In this document: one piece after another, positions 8,849-18,406 of the stretch
Position numbering within the stretch: position 1 is the stretch's first letter
How the letters are laid out: each line of letters starts with the position of its first letter
Origin: Spiractinospora alimapuensis
GTDB taxonomy: Bacteria; Actinomycetota; Actinomycetes; Streptosporangiales; Streptosporangiaceae
Assembly: GCF_018437505.1 (NCBI RefSeq)
Contig: NZ_CP072467.1
Coordinates: forward strand, 1,984,001 to 2,048,000
DNA length: 64,000 bases
Direction of reading: 5' to 3'
The notes under the pieces: generated by a model
Told to the model about the DNA's origin: nothing
Database searches by the model: none
The model's input: the letters and a program-made list of their open reading frames with translations, nothing else
Made by a program: the position numbers and the translations under genes

Positions 8849-10894
8849 CTAGGCGTTGGTGGCGCGCTGACGCAGACCTCGGCGCACATAGCGCAGGACT
8901 CCCACCGCGACGACGACGGCGACGACGCTCAGCACGGAAACCCACGTCGTCGCCTGACGCGCCGACTCGCCCTCGGCTGGGGCCGCCGCGGCGTCTTCGA
9001 GCAGATACAGCTCCCCATCGTCGATGAAGTGCAGGTCACCCGCTCCATCGACGGTCAGGCCGTGAGGGGCGTCCAGCGCCGTTCTGAGAGCGGGGGCGGG
9101 GACGGAACCGGTGCGGATGTCCTGACTGGCGCCGGCGATGACGCCGACACGGGCGCTGCCCTCGTCGTTGGTGACGCGCAGGATCCCGCCGCTGAACTCC
9201 CCCGGGGCGACGTTCTCGGTCTGGCGTAGTTGCCCGGAGACGTAGATCTCGTCTCCGTCGTCCGGCCCGACCGCCATGTCCGTGGCGGAGAAACCACCGT
9301 CCACGGCCCCGTACAGGGACACGGTGGAGAGCGTCTCCCCCTCATCGCTGAGCCTGATGAGGGTGTTGCGGTCGGTGTCCAGTACCACCACGGAGCCGTC
9401 GGCGTCCACGGCGAGCGCCCCGATGTCGGGCGCCCAGTCGACCACGGTCGTGAGATCGGCGAACTCGTAGAGTTCGCCGTCGTCCACGGTGTAGATGAGG
9501 TCGCGGGAGGCGGCGTAGAGACGGTCCGGCCCGACCGCGAACGACTCGATCCCCGCGTCCCGCTCGGTGAGGAAGGTGGTCGAACCGTCGAGGAACTGGC
9601 GCACCAGCCCGCCGTCACTCAGGTAGACGGTCGACCCGTCGTCCGCCGCCTCCACCGCGTCCACTCGGGCGCCCGGGGCGGCGAGGTACTCCTCCTCCGC
9701 CTGGCGGGACTCCGCCGTCACGTCGCCCACCAGGAACTCGTCCCGGGTGGCGACGACGAGGGACTCGTCGGGGCCGGCCGCGAGGTCCTTCGCTGTTTCG
9801 GAGAAGGACGAGATGGTGACCGGGCCCCCGCTCAGGGTTCCCTCATCGCGCCGCACCCGCCCGGTCGTCGTGCCCTGGCTCTCTTCGTCGCGGCGCCAGT
9901 TCGCGAGCACCGGGGCGTTAACGCGGGGCACGACCGACGCCCCCGCCTGCGCCGACGCGGGGATCCGCCACACCGTCGCGGATTCACGGGAGGGCGCCCG
10001 GTCGGTCAGGTAGAGGTCGTCCCCGTGGAGGACCACGTCACGGGTCGGCAGGGGCGTGTGTACCCGGACGGCGTCGCCGTCGTCCACGAGCAGGCCCTGC
10101 TCGCCCGCGACGAAGATGACGTCGTCGCCCACCGCGACGTCGACGGCGTCGCCGGTGTCGAGGGGTGTGGCGCTGGTGCTCAAGACGGGCTCCAGGACTC
10201 CGTCCTGTACCTCATACACACTCGATCCGGTGGCCATGTAGAGGGCGCCGTCCTCTGCGAGGTCGAACCCTCGCGCCAGTTCGCCGTCGGGGAAGTCCTC
10301 CGGCTCGAGGACCGTCTCGGACTCATCCTCCTCGTCGAGGTACACCACTTCGCCGTCCGGGGCACCGACGTATACCCCATCGTCGTCGGCGCCGAGGACG
10401 AGATGGCGCGACCCGACCGGGTCGGCATCGGAGGTGTAGGCGGTACGGATGGTGCCGTCGGTGTCGATGGCGCGCACACTCATGTCGCTCCCATCGCCGA
10501 CATACACGGTGCCGTTGCCGGCCACCGCGACAGCGCTCGGGCTCTCCAGCGAGGCGTCGACGGCGGGACCGTCGTCCCCTCTGTCGCCCGCCTGTCCGAG
10601 CTGTCCCGCGACGACGTCCGCACTGCCGCCGGGGCTCATCGAGAAGACCAGCCCGGATTCGGTGTCGGCGACGTAGACCGTGCCGTCGTCAGCGACGTCG
10701 AGGCCGTCCGCGCCCGAGAACCCGTCGACGGTGGTCGCGACCTCCGCCTCCCCGATCAGTGGGACCAGGGTCCCCTCCGCCGATCCGAAGGAATCCGCCG
10801 CCGCGGAGGGTGCGGCGGCGACGGTGATCCCCAGCCCAAGTGTGGTGGCGAACGTCGCGGCGAGGACCAATCGAGGGGTCGGGTTCCGGCGCAT
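8849..10894 (-). CDS. Secreted, C-terminally anchored beta-propeller (NHL-like) protein
   Basis: A 681-aa protein. It has a Sec signal peptide (about residues 1-35, ending PSAAADS) and many repeats of about 40-50 aa with motifs such as GLDVADDGTVYVADT, AVAGNGTVYVGDG and ALAVDADGSVVVLDT. These form one or two NHL/SMP-30-like beta-propellers. A C-terminal membrane helix (about 645-665) precedes an Arg-rich cytoplasmic tail, so it should display the propeller on the cell surface. ATG at 10894 has GAAAGG upstream; the longer in-frame extension lacks a signal-peptide context. Very acidic, no enzymatic residues recognised. The DoxX gene lies 192 bp upstream on the same strand. Confidence 0.8.
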   Translation of the reverse strand: MRRNPTPRLVLAATFATTLGLGITVAAAPSAAADSFGSAEGTLVPLIGEAEVATTVDGFSGADGLDVADDGTVYVADTESGLVFSMSPGGSADVVAGQLGQAGDRGDDGPAVDASLESPSAVAVAGNGTVYVGDGSDMSVRAIDTDGTIRTAYTSDADPVGSRHLVLGADDDGVYVGAPDGEVVYLDEEDESETVLEPEDFPDGELARGFDLAEDGALYMATGSSVYEVQDGVLEPVLSTSATPLDTGDAVDVAVGDDVIFVAGEQGLLVDDGDAVRVHTPLPTRDVVLHGDDLYLTDRAPSRESATVWRIPASAQAGASVVPRVNAPVLANWRRDEESQGTTTGRVRRDEGTLSGGPVTISSFSETAKDLAAGPDESLVVATRDEFLVGDVTAESRQAEEEYLAAPGARVDAVEAADDGSTVYLSDGGLVRQFLDGSTTFLTERDAGIESFAVGPDRLYAASRDLIYTVDDGELYEFADLTTVVDWAPDIGALAVDADGSVVVLDTDRNTLIRLSDEGETLSTVSLYGAVDGGFSATDMAVGPDDGDEIYVSGQLRQTENVAPGEFSGGILRVTNDEGSARVGVIAGASQDIRTGSVPAPALRTALDAPHGLTVDGAGDLHFIDDGELYLLEDAAAAPAEGESARQATTWVSVLSVVAVVVAVGVLRYVRRGLRQRATNA

Positions 10895-11086
10895 CGGCCC
10901 GGGCACCTTTCGTCGAGGCGTGTCGAGGGGGTCACGGGGCGGTGGGGGACGGTCCGCCGCGGTCCGCGGTCGGGGGACAACGGACCACACGCCTCCGATT
11001 CTAGGGACCGTCCGGGCGCTCACCGTGACGGGGGCGAGATCCGTGTTCGGACCCACCGCCGGGGGAGGCCAGGCACACGCGAAGGC

Positions 11087-11497
11087 TCAACGCCCGACGA
11101 GGGCGCCGATCTCGGAGCGGCGCGCCCAGGCTATGAGCGCGAATATGACACCGAGGGCGACGGTCTGGACCGCGAACGCCTCGTAGCCCGCGGCGAGGAA
11201 GAGGTTGGCGACGGTCGCGCCCACCATTACCCCGAGCAGACCGAGGGCCGCGAGGCCCGCCAGGCGCGGGATCAGCAGCCCCACCGCTCCGGCGACCTCC
11301 AACACACCCGTGACGTAGCGAAGCCACTGGCCGAGCCCGATGTCGGCGAAGAGCCGCACCGCGTCGGCGCTCCCCATCAGCTTGGGGATCCCCTGCACGA
11401 CGAGAAAGAACGCGGCGAGGAGTATCTGGACGGCCCACAGGACGGCCGTCAACCACGTGGGTCGCAACCGCCCGCTCGACACCGGCTCTCCGCTCAT
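11087..11497 (-). CDS. DoxX family membrane protein
   Basis: A 136-aa protein with four hydrophobic helices: VLWAVQILLAAFFLVVQG, a segment starting YVTGVLEVAGAVG, LAALGLLGVMVGATV and TVALGVIFALIAW. The family motif G-x-x-K-L (GIPKLMG) and F-x-x-I-G-L-G are present. DoxX proteins are membrane components sometimes tied to thiol or quinone redox balance, but no partner enzyme is adjacent here. ATG at 11497 with AGGAGA 6 nt upstream. Confidence 0.85.
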   Translation of the reverse strand: MSGEPVSSGRLRPTWLTAVLWAVQILLAAFFLVVQGIPKLMGSADAVRLFADIGLGQWLRYVTGVLEVAGAVGLLIPRLAGLAALGLLGVMVGATVANLFLAAGYEAFAVQTVALGVIFALIAWARRSEIGALVGR

Positions 11498-12126
11498 CCC
11501 AGGTCTCCTTTCTCGCGTTATCCTCGTCGCGTCCACACTGCCGTGGAGTGGCAGGCCGTGACCACTTCCGGCCGGAGCCCCTGGGCCCGTCGTCGTCGAG
11601 AATCACTCGGGCGAGGACCGATGGAAAGGCACCCGAGATCCGCAGGACGTCCGCTTCCTCCGCTGGGGCCCCGGAGCCGCGAGCCGTGGGGGCCTTGTCC
11701 CTCCTCGTACCCCTGACGCACGCCCCGGACCCACGTCCTGTCTCCCTGTTGGTGCCTTCGAAACCGGTACCGCCGACCCGGTCGAATCCCGCGCGTGGGT
11801 CGGGTGCGAATCCCTGGTCGACCACCGGGCACTCCCTGTTGGTCGGACCCCGCCGAGCCGAACGCCGATACGGTGCGGCCACCGGGGCCGAGGCGTCGAC
11901 CGAAAACCAGGAACGGGTGTCCCGGTGACGAACCGCTCTCGGCCACCGGGACCGCTCGAAGCACTGTCCACTCGAGGGCGAGCCGCGACGAACGAGCGGG
12001 CTTCCGTTGTCCTCGGCCCCGGACGCTGCGAGGATCGACCCACATCCCCGCGATCGTGACCTCCTGATCACTGACCACCTGGTAGTGCCCGGCTCGTCAC
12101 CCGATCCGACCGCGCAGGAGTCCGCC
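11498..12126. other. 629-bp intergenic stretch, no gene recognised
   Basis: Lies between the divergent DoxX (-) and anchored-protein (+) genes, so it should hold both promoters. The open frames inside are Arg/Pro/Gly-rich without ribosome-binding sites and look like compositional artefacts. Two copies of CTCCCTGTTGGT-like sequence (about 11743 and 11832) and tRNA T-arm-like GGGTGCGAATCCC (near 11805) were noticed, but no structure could be completed. Confidence 0.5.
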
Positions 12127-12963
12127 ATGGCAGAGCTCCCTCACGGAACACCCGACCCGCGCCGCGTCCCCCAGTGGGCGCCGACCACCCCGGGCCCGGC
12201 CGGAGGAGCCGCTCCACCGCCTAGGGGCGGAGCGGCGGGCCGGCCCAAGTCTTCCACGGGGCGCACCGTTGGGGTCACCTGCCTGACCCTGGTCCTGGCG
12301 GCGGCCCTCGGTCTCCTCACGTTCGGGGGCCTGCTCTACTGGCACTTCACCTCCCCTGAGTACCAGCGCAGGATCTTCGACCAGTGGGGAGGCCACGACC
12401 TGGCCGACGACGCATGTGAGCGTCTCGCCGCCGCCCTCCCGGCCGGCCTCCGGGCGGGCCCGATCTCCCCTGAGTGGACCGACGACGAGAACGCGCCCTT
12501 GACCTGCCACTTCACCATCCCTGACGCCAGCGGCGCCGGCACCGAATGGAGCGTCGAGGTCACCTACTCGGTGCGCCATCAACCCCTGCTTTTCGGTGTG
12601 GATCGGTCCACCATCCTCGACGGCCGCTACGGCGGCGACAGCGAGTCCGAGGAGCTGCTGGCCGATTGGCAGGAGGTGTCGGACTGGCGTGGCGTCGACG
12701 GCGTGGGTGAGCGGGCCAAACACTTCCTGCTCTGGGACGACGGTTCTGATTCCGCGACTGGGGAGTGGCGCCAGGAGAGCGGCGTCCTCTCCAGCGTGGC
12801 GCGAACCCAGGACGACAACGCCGTGATCGACGTCAGCGTGTTCGCGAACCTTCCCCTTGCCGAGGACGACGACTTCGGCGACCCGGACACCTCCGCGATC
12901 GCCGCCAACTTCGGCGCACCCGCCGAGGCGATCCTGCCCCACACCCTGGTCGCGCTCGACTGA
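12127..12963 (+). CDS. Membrane-anchored extracytoplasmic protein, unknown function
   Basis: A 278-aa protein with a Pro/Gly-rich cytoplasmic N-terminus (1-42), one membrane helix (about 45-68) and an extracytoplasmic domain of about 200 aa. That domain has two cysteines (DDACERL and LTCHFT) that could form a disulphide, in a pattern like DUF3558-type actinobacterial envelope proteins. No catalytic motif seen. ATG at 12127 with CAGGAG 7 nt upstream. A longer in-frame reading exists but has no ribosome-binding site and reads as non-coding sequence. Confidence 0.72.
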   Translation: MAELPHGTPDPRRVPQWAPTTPGPAGGAAPPPRGGAAGRPKSSTGRTVGVTCLTLVLAAALGLLTFGGLLYWHFTSPEYQRRIFDQWGGHDLADDACERLAAALPAGLRAGPISPEWTDDENAPLTCHFTIPDASGAGTEWSVEVTYSVRHQPLLFGVDRSTILDGRYGGDSESEELLADWQEVSDWRGVDGVGERAKHFLLWDDGSDSATGEWRQESGVLSSVARTQDDNAVIDVSVFANLPLAEDDDFGDPDTSAIAANFGAPAEAILPHTLVALD

Positions 12964-13351
12964 GACCCACCGTCATGGCCACCGCTCGGCCGCCCCGCGA
13001 CAGCGCCCTTTCGAGCCGGTGCCCGCTTGGTACCATTCGTGCGATGCGACCCCCGGTCCCCGCCAATCCGTGCGGCGTCATCACCCCCTCTCCGCCCCGG
13101 GAGCCGGGGGCGGCGAGCTCGTACGTGGGGTCCGCATTCGCCACCGTCCGACCCAGGTCAAGAATGGGACCGGTAGCTGGCCCTCGAGTGTGGGGTGGGA
13201 CTCGGCGCCCACGACCACTGCCCCTCGACCCACGAAGCGGTCCGCGCCCCTCCTGACCCCCACGCGGAGCGCACAACACGCCCCGGCCGCACGCCCCAGC
13301 CCCCGTCGAGCGCGCCGTTCCTGACCGGCCACAACGGAAAGGCCCCCTCCC
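12964..13351. other. 388-bp intergenic stretch, nothing recognised
   Basis: Separates two plus-strand genes. It contains no credible ORF, no tRNA and no strong hairpin with a tail. GGAAAGG near 13340 is the ribosome-binding site of the next gene. A promoter for that gene is expected here but no convincing -35/-10 pair was found. Confidence 0.5.
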
Positions 13352-14953
13352 ATGTCGGACGAGTTGCTGGTTCAACGCCTCGTGTCGGCGGCCCGGGCCG
13401 CGTTCACCCACGCACGCGACGCCGACCCGGACGAGCTGTTCTACTGCCACGCCTTCTACGCGTCCAGCGGCCTGTTCACCTCGATCCAGCCGGTGTGCAC
13501 CACCGAACGCGACCACCGGGCCACGATCGCCGGCACCGAGCACTCCGCCGAGCAGGAGGAGTTCCTCCGCTGGAACCCGCCCGACTGGCCGGGGTTCGAC
13601 GCCGCCGAGGAGTCGGCGGCCGAGGAGATGACCGCCCTCCAGGACACCCTGTCCGACCGGCTCCCGGACCCGTTCGCCGAGGGGCTCGACGCCGCGGTGG
13701 CCGAGGCGGAGGCGGCCACCCGGTACGAGGCCTGCGTCCAGGCTCTGGAGATCCTCGACGCCGAAGGCTGCTTCGGCGCGGGTGAGGAACGGGAGCGCAC
13801 CATCCTCGCGGTGCTGTGTCCGGAGGTGGCCGGGGACGAGGAGGCGGACGCGGTCCGGCACCTCAATCCGCGGGGCGCCATCGACCGGTACTTCCCCGAC
13901 GGTGTGTGGGAGGGCCCTCCGCCCCTCGGGGACCCCCTCGCGCTCGACTGCCCACCCACCCCGCACATCGCCGCCCTCGCCCACGGTCGCGACGGCGACG
14001 CGCTTCTGGCCTGCGGCCCGGGCGGCGACCTCTTCTCCTGGGACCTCAACTCCGGAAACCCCCCACGCGTGGCACGTGAGGAGCGACGGCACCTGTGGCG
14101 CGCGGCCATGTCCAGCGACGGTTCCGTCGCCGTCGTCGGCTGCTCCCTGGCGGAGACGCCCCGAGCCGCCCGCACCTACCGCGTCGACCTGACCAGCCTC
14201 GCACTCAGCGACCTTTGCGCCGGTGGCGACGCGGCCCTCGCCGTCTCCCCCGACGGGCGCCTGGTCGCCACCAGTGACTACGAGGGCACCCTGCGCTGCG
14301 TCGACGTGGCGAGCGGCTCCGACGTGTGGACCGAAACCCGCCCCGTGGAGAACATCGCGTTCGACCTCCAGTTCTCCCCGGACTCCGCGACGCTGACCGT
14401 CGGTGGCCGCGACACGACCCTGGTCGACGCCGCCACGGGCAAGACGCGTGCGCCGCTGCTCACCACCGAGGGAGTGACCCGCTCCACCAGCGCCTGGTCC
14501 CCCGACGGCTCCCGCGTCGCCGTGGGCGACGCCCGGAGCGGCACCATCGCCATCCACACCATCGCGGACCCCAGCGGCCCTCCCATCGTGCTCCCGTCCC
14601 CGCCACCGGACGGCGGCCACGCCGCCGGCGACGACGGAGTCAACGCGCTCGGCTTCTCGCCGGACGGGACCCGACTCGCCTCCGCGCACGACAGCGGCGA
14701 CCTCCACCTCTGGAGCGTGGCGGGGGAACACCTCCTCCGTCTCCGCGCCTGGCAGGACAGTCTCAACGCCGTCGTCTTCCTCCACCCGGACGAAGTGATC
14801 GCCGCCGGAGACGACACCGAGAACTCCACCCCCATCGCGGTCTGGACCCTGGGGTCCGACGACTCCGGCGACGGATTCGAGCACTCCGGTTCTGACGCCG
14901 GGGATCCGCCGGACACGGCTGAGGCACCGGAGAGGGCTGGCGGATCGAGTTGA
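13352..14953 (+). CDS. DUF4303-like domain fused to WD40-type beta-propeller
   Basis: A 533-aa cytoplasmic protein, no signal peptide. Residues 1 to about 180 resemble DUF4303 proteins (segment PDELFYCHAFYAS and a downstream W-N-P-x-x-W motif). Residues about 200-505 carry repeats such as LAVSPDGRLVATSDYEGTLR, WSPDGSRVAVGDA and FSPDGTRLASAHDSGDLHLW, that is, WD40 blades. The C-terminal 30 residues are acidic and disordered. DUF4303 proteins often occur near polymorphic toxin and secretion loci, so an immunity- or scaffold-like role is conceivable but unproven. ATG preceded by GGAAAGG at 11 nt. Confidence 0.78.
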   Translation: MSDELLVQRLVSAARAAFTHARDADPDELFYCHAFYASSGLFTSIQPVCTTERDHRATIAGTEHSAEQEEFLRWNPPDWPGFDAAEESAAEEMTALQDTLSDRLPDPFAEGLDAAVAEAEAATRYEACVQALEILDAEGCFGAGEERERTILAVLCPEVAGDEEADAVRHLNPRGAIDRYFPDGVWEGPPPLGDPLALDCPPTPHIAALAHGRDGDALLACGPGGDLFSWDLNSGNPPRVAREERRHLWRAAMSSDGSVAVVGCSLAETPRAARTYRVDLTSLALSDLCAGGDAALAVSPDGRLVATSDYEGTLRCVDVASGSDVWTETRPVENIAFDLQFSPDSATLTVGGRDTTLVDAATGKTRAPLLTTEGVTRSTSAWSPDGSRVAVGDARSGTIAIHTIADPSGPPIVLPSPPPDGGHAAGDDGVNALGFSPDGTRLASAHDSGDLHLWSVAGEHLLRLRAWQDSLNAVVFLHPDEVIAAGDDTENSTPIAVWTLGSDDSGDGFEHSGSDAGDPPDTAEAPERAGGSS

Positions 14954-14992
14954 CCCACCGTCCCCACCCGTCCCACCGGCCGGACGTGTCCG

Positions 14993-15362
14993 ATGCCTGA
15001 ACTCTCCCCGCGCGCCAACGTCGTCACCGGCCTCCACGAGCGGTTGTCGGAGATGACGACGGACATCTACCGCGAGCAACTGGAGCCCGGCGCCGGCACG
15101 ATCTCCGCCCGGGAGAGTGTGGCCGCCGAGGGAGTCAGCCGCAGCAGCACCGCCGAGGTGACGGGGATTCACGCGATCACCGACGGGCAGATCATGATCC
15201 TGGTCCAGGGCGAATCCGGGGAATCCGGCGGAGAAAACGACGGTGAGGAAGAAGAGCACGAGTTCATCGCCACTGTCGTCCCCCACCAGTCAGGGCGAGT
15301 GGGAGATCCATTCACTCGAACTGTCCCACGTAGGGGACGCTGGCGCCCCCCAGGACCAGTGA
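14993..15362 (+). pseudogene. Small protein with probable 3' frameshift
   Basis: Read from ATG 14993, the frame looks coding for about 100 residues (LHERLSEMTTDIYREQLEPG, then HEFIATVVPHQ). It then turns into an Arg/Pro-rich tail ending at 15367. Shifting frame by one base near 15288-15295 instead continues as GEWEIHSLELSHVG and stops at 15362, which is much more protein-like. So either the gene carries a frameshift or the sequence has an error in the CCCC/GGG-containing stretch there. No family recognised. The final strands (ATVV...GEWEIHSLE) resemble the end of a small alpha+beta SnoaL/DUF4440-like fold, weakly. Weak ribosome-binding site; 39 nt after the WD40 gene. Confidence 0.45.
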
Positions 15363-15483
15363 GCTGACCCATGAGCCACGCCCCCTGCGGACTTGGCGGT
15401 AGCGGAACGGGGAGACGAGCGCCGGACCTCGAACGCACGAGCCCACCCCTGTCCCTGGCGATCTACGGTCGGCTCGCCGTAGG

Positions 15484-16326
15484 ATGCGCCGGGTGAAGAT
15501 CCTCATCTCCGCCGACATGGAGGGCGCCACCGGCGTCACCTGGTCGGCCGACTGCGAGCCTGGCAACCCCCGCTGGGAACGATGCCGGCCCATGTTCACC
15601 AGCGACGTCAACGCGGCCATCGCCGGCCTGTTCGAGGGCGGCGCGACGGACGTCGTGGTGAACGAGGCGCACGCGACGATGCGGAACCTCCTGTTGGAGC
15701 GGTTGGACGAACGCGCCAGCATGATCACGGGTCGGCACAAGGATCTGACCATGGTGGAGGGGCTCCAGAGCGGCGACTGGGACGGGGTGGTGTTCCTCGG
15801 CTACCACTGCGGCGCCGGTGAGGAGGGGGTCCTCGCCCACACCTACTTGCCGAACTCGATCACCGGAGTGTGGCTGAACGGTCAGCCCGCGAGCGAGGGG
15901 CGGCTCAACGCGTCGGTCGCCGCGGAATTCGGAACCCCCGTCATCCTCGTCACCGGTGACGACTTGGCCTGCGCCGACGCGGACCGCTACGCGCCCCACG
16001 CCCGGCGCGCCGCCGTCAAGGACCACGTTTCCCGCTACACCGCACGGTGCCGACCACCGGCCCAGACCGCCCGCGACATCCACGCCGAGGCCGTGGCCGC
16101 CGCCCAGCTCGCCCAGCGGCACGAACCGGTCGCCGCGGGCCCTCTCACTGTGGTCGTCGAGGTCGACGCGGCACATCTCGCGGGCGCGGCGACCATGGTC
16201 CCCGGAGTCGAACGCGTCGACGCGCGCACCGTCCGATACACCTCCGACACGGCCTACGACATGATTCGCGGATTCAAAGCGGTGACAACCCTGATCTCGG
16301 GAGCGGTGGAACAGACCTATGGCTGA
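15484..16326 (+). CDS. M55 family D-aminopeptidase (DppA-like)
   Basis: A 280-aa zinc peptidase of the DppA family, which cleaves D-amino-acid peptides. All expected residues are visible: D11 and E13 in SADMEGATG, H63 in NEAHATMRN, H108 in GYHCGAG, H119 in VLAHTY (position of the proposed nucleophile) and E138 in the SEGRLNA motif. Length is typical (DppA about 270 aa). The start is ATG at 15484, with GTG at 15493 as an alternative. The stop overlaps the start of the M20 peptidase gene by 8 nt, so the two are coupled. In Bacillus dppA heads the dpp operon; here a peptide importer lies 2 kb away on the opposite strand. Confidence 0.88.
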   Translation: MRRVKILISADMEGATGVTWSADCEPGNPRWERCRPMFTSDVNAAIAGLFEGGATDVVVNEAHATMRNLLLERLDERASMITGRHKDLTMVEGLQSGDWDGVVFLGYHCGAGEEGVLAHTYLPNSITGVWLNGQPASEGRLNASVAAEFGTPVILVTGDDLACADADRYAPHARRAAVKDHVSRYTARCRPPAQTARDIHAEAVAAAQLAQRHEPVAAGPLTVVVEVDAAHLAGAATMVPGVERVDARTVRYTSDTAYDMIRGFKAVTTLISGAVEQTYG

Positions 16327-17699
16327 GACGCGCGAGCCGATGTCCATGGCTGCGGCCTGGGACCTGCTGGACGAGGAGGTCGTGCGGCTGACCTCCGAAC
16401 TCATCCAGATCGACACGACCAACTCCGGGGGTGGCCAGGGGGCGGAGAGGCCCGCCGCCGAGTACGTCGCCGAACAGCTCTCGGACGTGGGCATCGAGCC
16501 CACCGTGTTGGAGTCCGCGCCCCACCGGGCGAACGTGGTGGCGCGCATCCCCGGTGAACGTTCCGATCTGCCCGCCATCCTGGTCCACGGCCACTTGGAC
16601 GTGGTCCCCGCCGACCCCACCGACTGGTCGGTGCACCCGTTCTCCGGCGAGGTCCGCGACGGTGTGGTCTGGGGCCGAGGCGCGATCGACATGAAGGACG
16701 GCAACGCCAAGATCACCGCCCTGGCGCGGATGTGGGCTCGCACCGGTACCCGACCCAGCCGCGACGTCGTCCTGGCCTTCACCGCCGACGAGGAGGACAC
16801 CGGTACGTAGCGCCGGGTGGCTGGTGAAGGAGCACGCGGACCTGTTCGAGGGCTGCGCGACCGGCATCAGCGAGTCCGGGGGCTACACGGTGCACGCCCG
16901 ACGCGCGGACGGCACCACGGTGCGGATCTACCCGGTAGGCGTGGCGGAACGAGGGTCGGCCTGGCTGCGGTTGACCGCGCGGGGCCGCGCGGGCCACGGC
17001 TCACGCCCCAACCCCGAGAACGCCGTGTCGATGGTGGCCCGCGCCGTCGCGCGGATCAGCGAACATCGCTGGCCCCTCGCGCTGACCCCGGCCGCCCGCG
17101 CGTCACTGACCGAGATCTGTGCCGCGCTGGGTGTCGATCCGGGCTTCGCCGCCGACGGATCCCTCAGCGAGGCCGAGGCGGAGCGGGTCCTCAACGAGAT
17201 CGGGCCGGCGGAGCGGATGCTGCGTCCGGTACTGCGCAACAGCAGCAACCCCACGATGCTGGACGCCGGGTACAAGCTCAACGTGATCCCGGAGCTCGCC
17301 ACCGCCGGAATCGACGGTCGAGTCGTGCCCGGTGGCAGGCAGGCCTTCGAGGAACGGATCGACGAACTCACCGGACCCGGGGTGGACTGGGAGTACGCGA
17401 GCGACTCCCCGGCCATCGAGGCACCGATCGACGCCCCCGAGCTGGCGGCCATCCGCGCGGCGATCCAGGCGCACGACCCTGACGGTATCGTCGTACCGGT
17501 CTGCCTGAGCGGCGGAACCGACGCCAAGGACTTCAGCGTCCTCGACATCGCGGGGTTCGGCTTCAACCCGCTGCGCCTGCCGGACGGTTTCCCCTACGGA
17601 ACCCTCGCCCACGGCGTCGACGAGAGAGTCCCCGTGGACGCCCTCCGCTTCGGAGCCCGCGCCGTCGACTCCTTCCTCCGCAGCCCGAGCCTCACCTGA
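16319..17699 (+). pseudogene. M20 family metallopeptidase interrupted by a frameshift
   Basis: Two adjacent frames together make one complete M20 peptidase of about 460 aa. The first (16319-16810) holds the metal motifs LVHGHLDVVPAD and GRGAIDMKDG and the catalytic TADEEDTG, then stops at TAG. The second frame resumes immediately as SAGWLVKEHADLFEG (from about 16809), with the dimerisation domain, GTDAKDFS and the C-terminal metal-ligand segment GTLAHGVDE. One extra base within GGTACGTAGC (about 16803-16811) explains the break. No homopolymer is present, so a real mutation is plausible, though sequencing error is not excluded. A GTG at 16824 could start a truncated, inactive second half. Coupled to the M55 gene. 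Confidence 0.85.
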
Positions 17700-17711
17700 C
17701 CGTCCGTTCTT

Positions 17712-17749
17712 CCCCCCATCGGCATTTCTCCACTTCCAACCGACGGGGG
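17712..17749. terminator. Bidirectional hairpin between convergent genes
   Basis: CCCCC-A-TCGG (17713-17722) can pair with CCGA-C-GGGGG (17740-17749), with one mismatch and a 17-nt loop, midway between the M20 gene (+) and the flavodoxin gene (-). Confidence 0.42.
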
Positions 17750-17793
17750 CGCACTTTCACGTGCCTTGGCGGGGTCGGACACTCCCATCGGGC

Positions 17794-18252
17794 TTACACC
17801 ATCCCGCCGGCGGCGAGGGCGGTGACCGCACCGAGCTCCCAGAGGCTCTCCCGGTCGCCGGCGCTGAGGGGTCCCACCACTTCCACCGGGGGGCGAAGGC
17901 GGCTCCACCCCATTCCCGTGGCGATCGACTCGACCGCACGCACCGCCCCCGTGGTGTCGTTGTTGCCGTGGACGTACAGCGCGTAGGGCAGGCCTGCGGT
18001 CTCGTCGCCACAGGGGTAGTACACAGTGTCGAAGAAGTGCTTGAGGGCGCCGGACATGTACCCGATGTTGGCGGGGGTGCCCAGGACCACGGCATCGGCG
18101 CCGAACACGTCAACGGCCGTGGCCGCGAGCGCCGCCCGGGACACCACCTCCACGTTCTCGATCTCGTCGTTGCCCGCCCCGGAGCGCACCTCCGCCAACA
18201 TCTCCTGGGTCGCGGGCGAGGTCGTGTGATGCACGATCAACAGACGCGCCAT
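17794..18252 (-). CDS. Flavodoxin-like NAD(P)H:FMN oxidoreductase family protein
   Basis: A 152-aa flavodoxin-fold protein. The phosphate-binding loop is HHTTSPATQEM (residues about 6-16), and GTPANIGYMSGALKHFFDT is the second FMN-binding loop of the WrbA/flavodoxin-2 type. It likely binds FMN in the cytoplasm and carries out a redox reaction on a small molecule; electron donor unknown. ATG at 18252 preceded by GAGGGT; an upstream ATG at 18276 is possible. Not obviously linked to its neighbours. Confidence 0.82.
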   Translation of the reverse strand: MARLLIVHHTTSPATQEMLAEVRSGAGNDEIENVEVVSRAALAATAVDVFGADAVVLGTPANIGYMSGALKHFFDTVYYPCGDETAGLPYALYVHGNNDTTGAVRAVESIATGMGWSRLRPPVEVVGPLSAGDRESLWELGAVTALAAGGMV

Positions 18253-18406
18253 ACCCTCAAGTGTCACACTCGCCATCCTCCATCGGCAGCCGCCGCCTGG
18301 GCGTAGCTCACCCGGCCATGACAGGTGGAAGCGCACCCCCACCCGTTGGACGCGGAGAAGCCTTGGTGGGGGTGGGGAGTTCCTGATGGGGGGATCGGCG
18401 GGCGGG

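Noticed and set aside
9230-11716. Long plus-strand open frame opposite the propeller and DoxX genes
   Set aside because: It is antisense to two well-supported genes, has no ribosome-binding site, and its translation is Gly/Arg/Val-rich without fold-like patterns. High-GC third positions create such frames.
11760-11830. tRNA-like T-arm sequence GGGTGCGAATCCC
   Set aside because: No acceptor stem, D-arm or anticodon arm could be assembled around it.
12833-15286. 817-aa minus-strand open frame opposite the WD40 protein
   Set aside because: Composition is typical of the complement of a high-GC gene; the plus strand has clear WD40 repeats and a ribosome-binding site.
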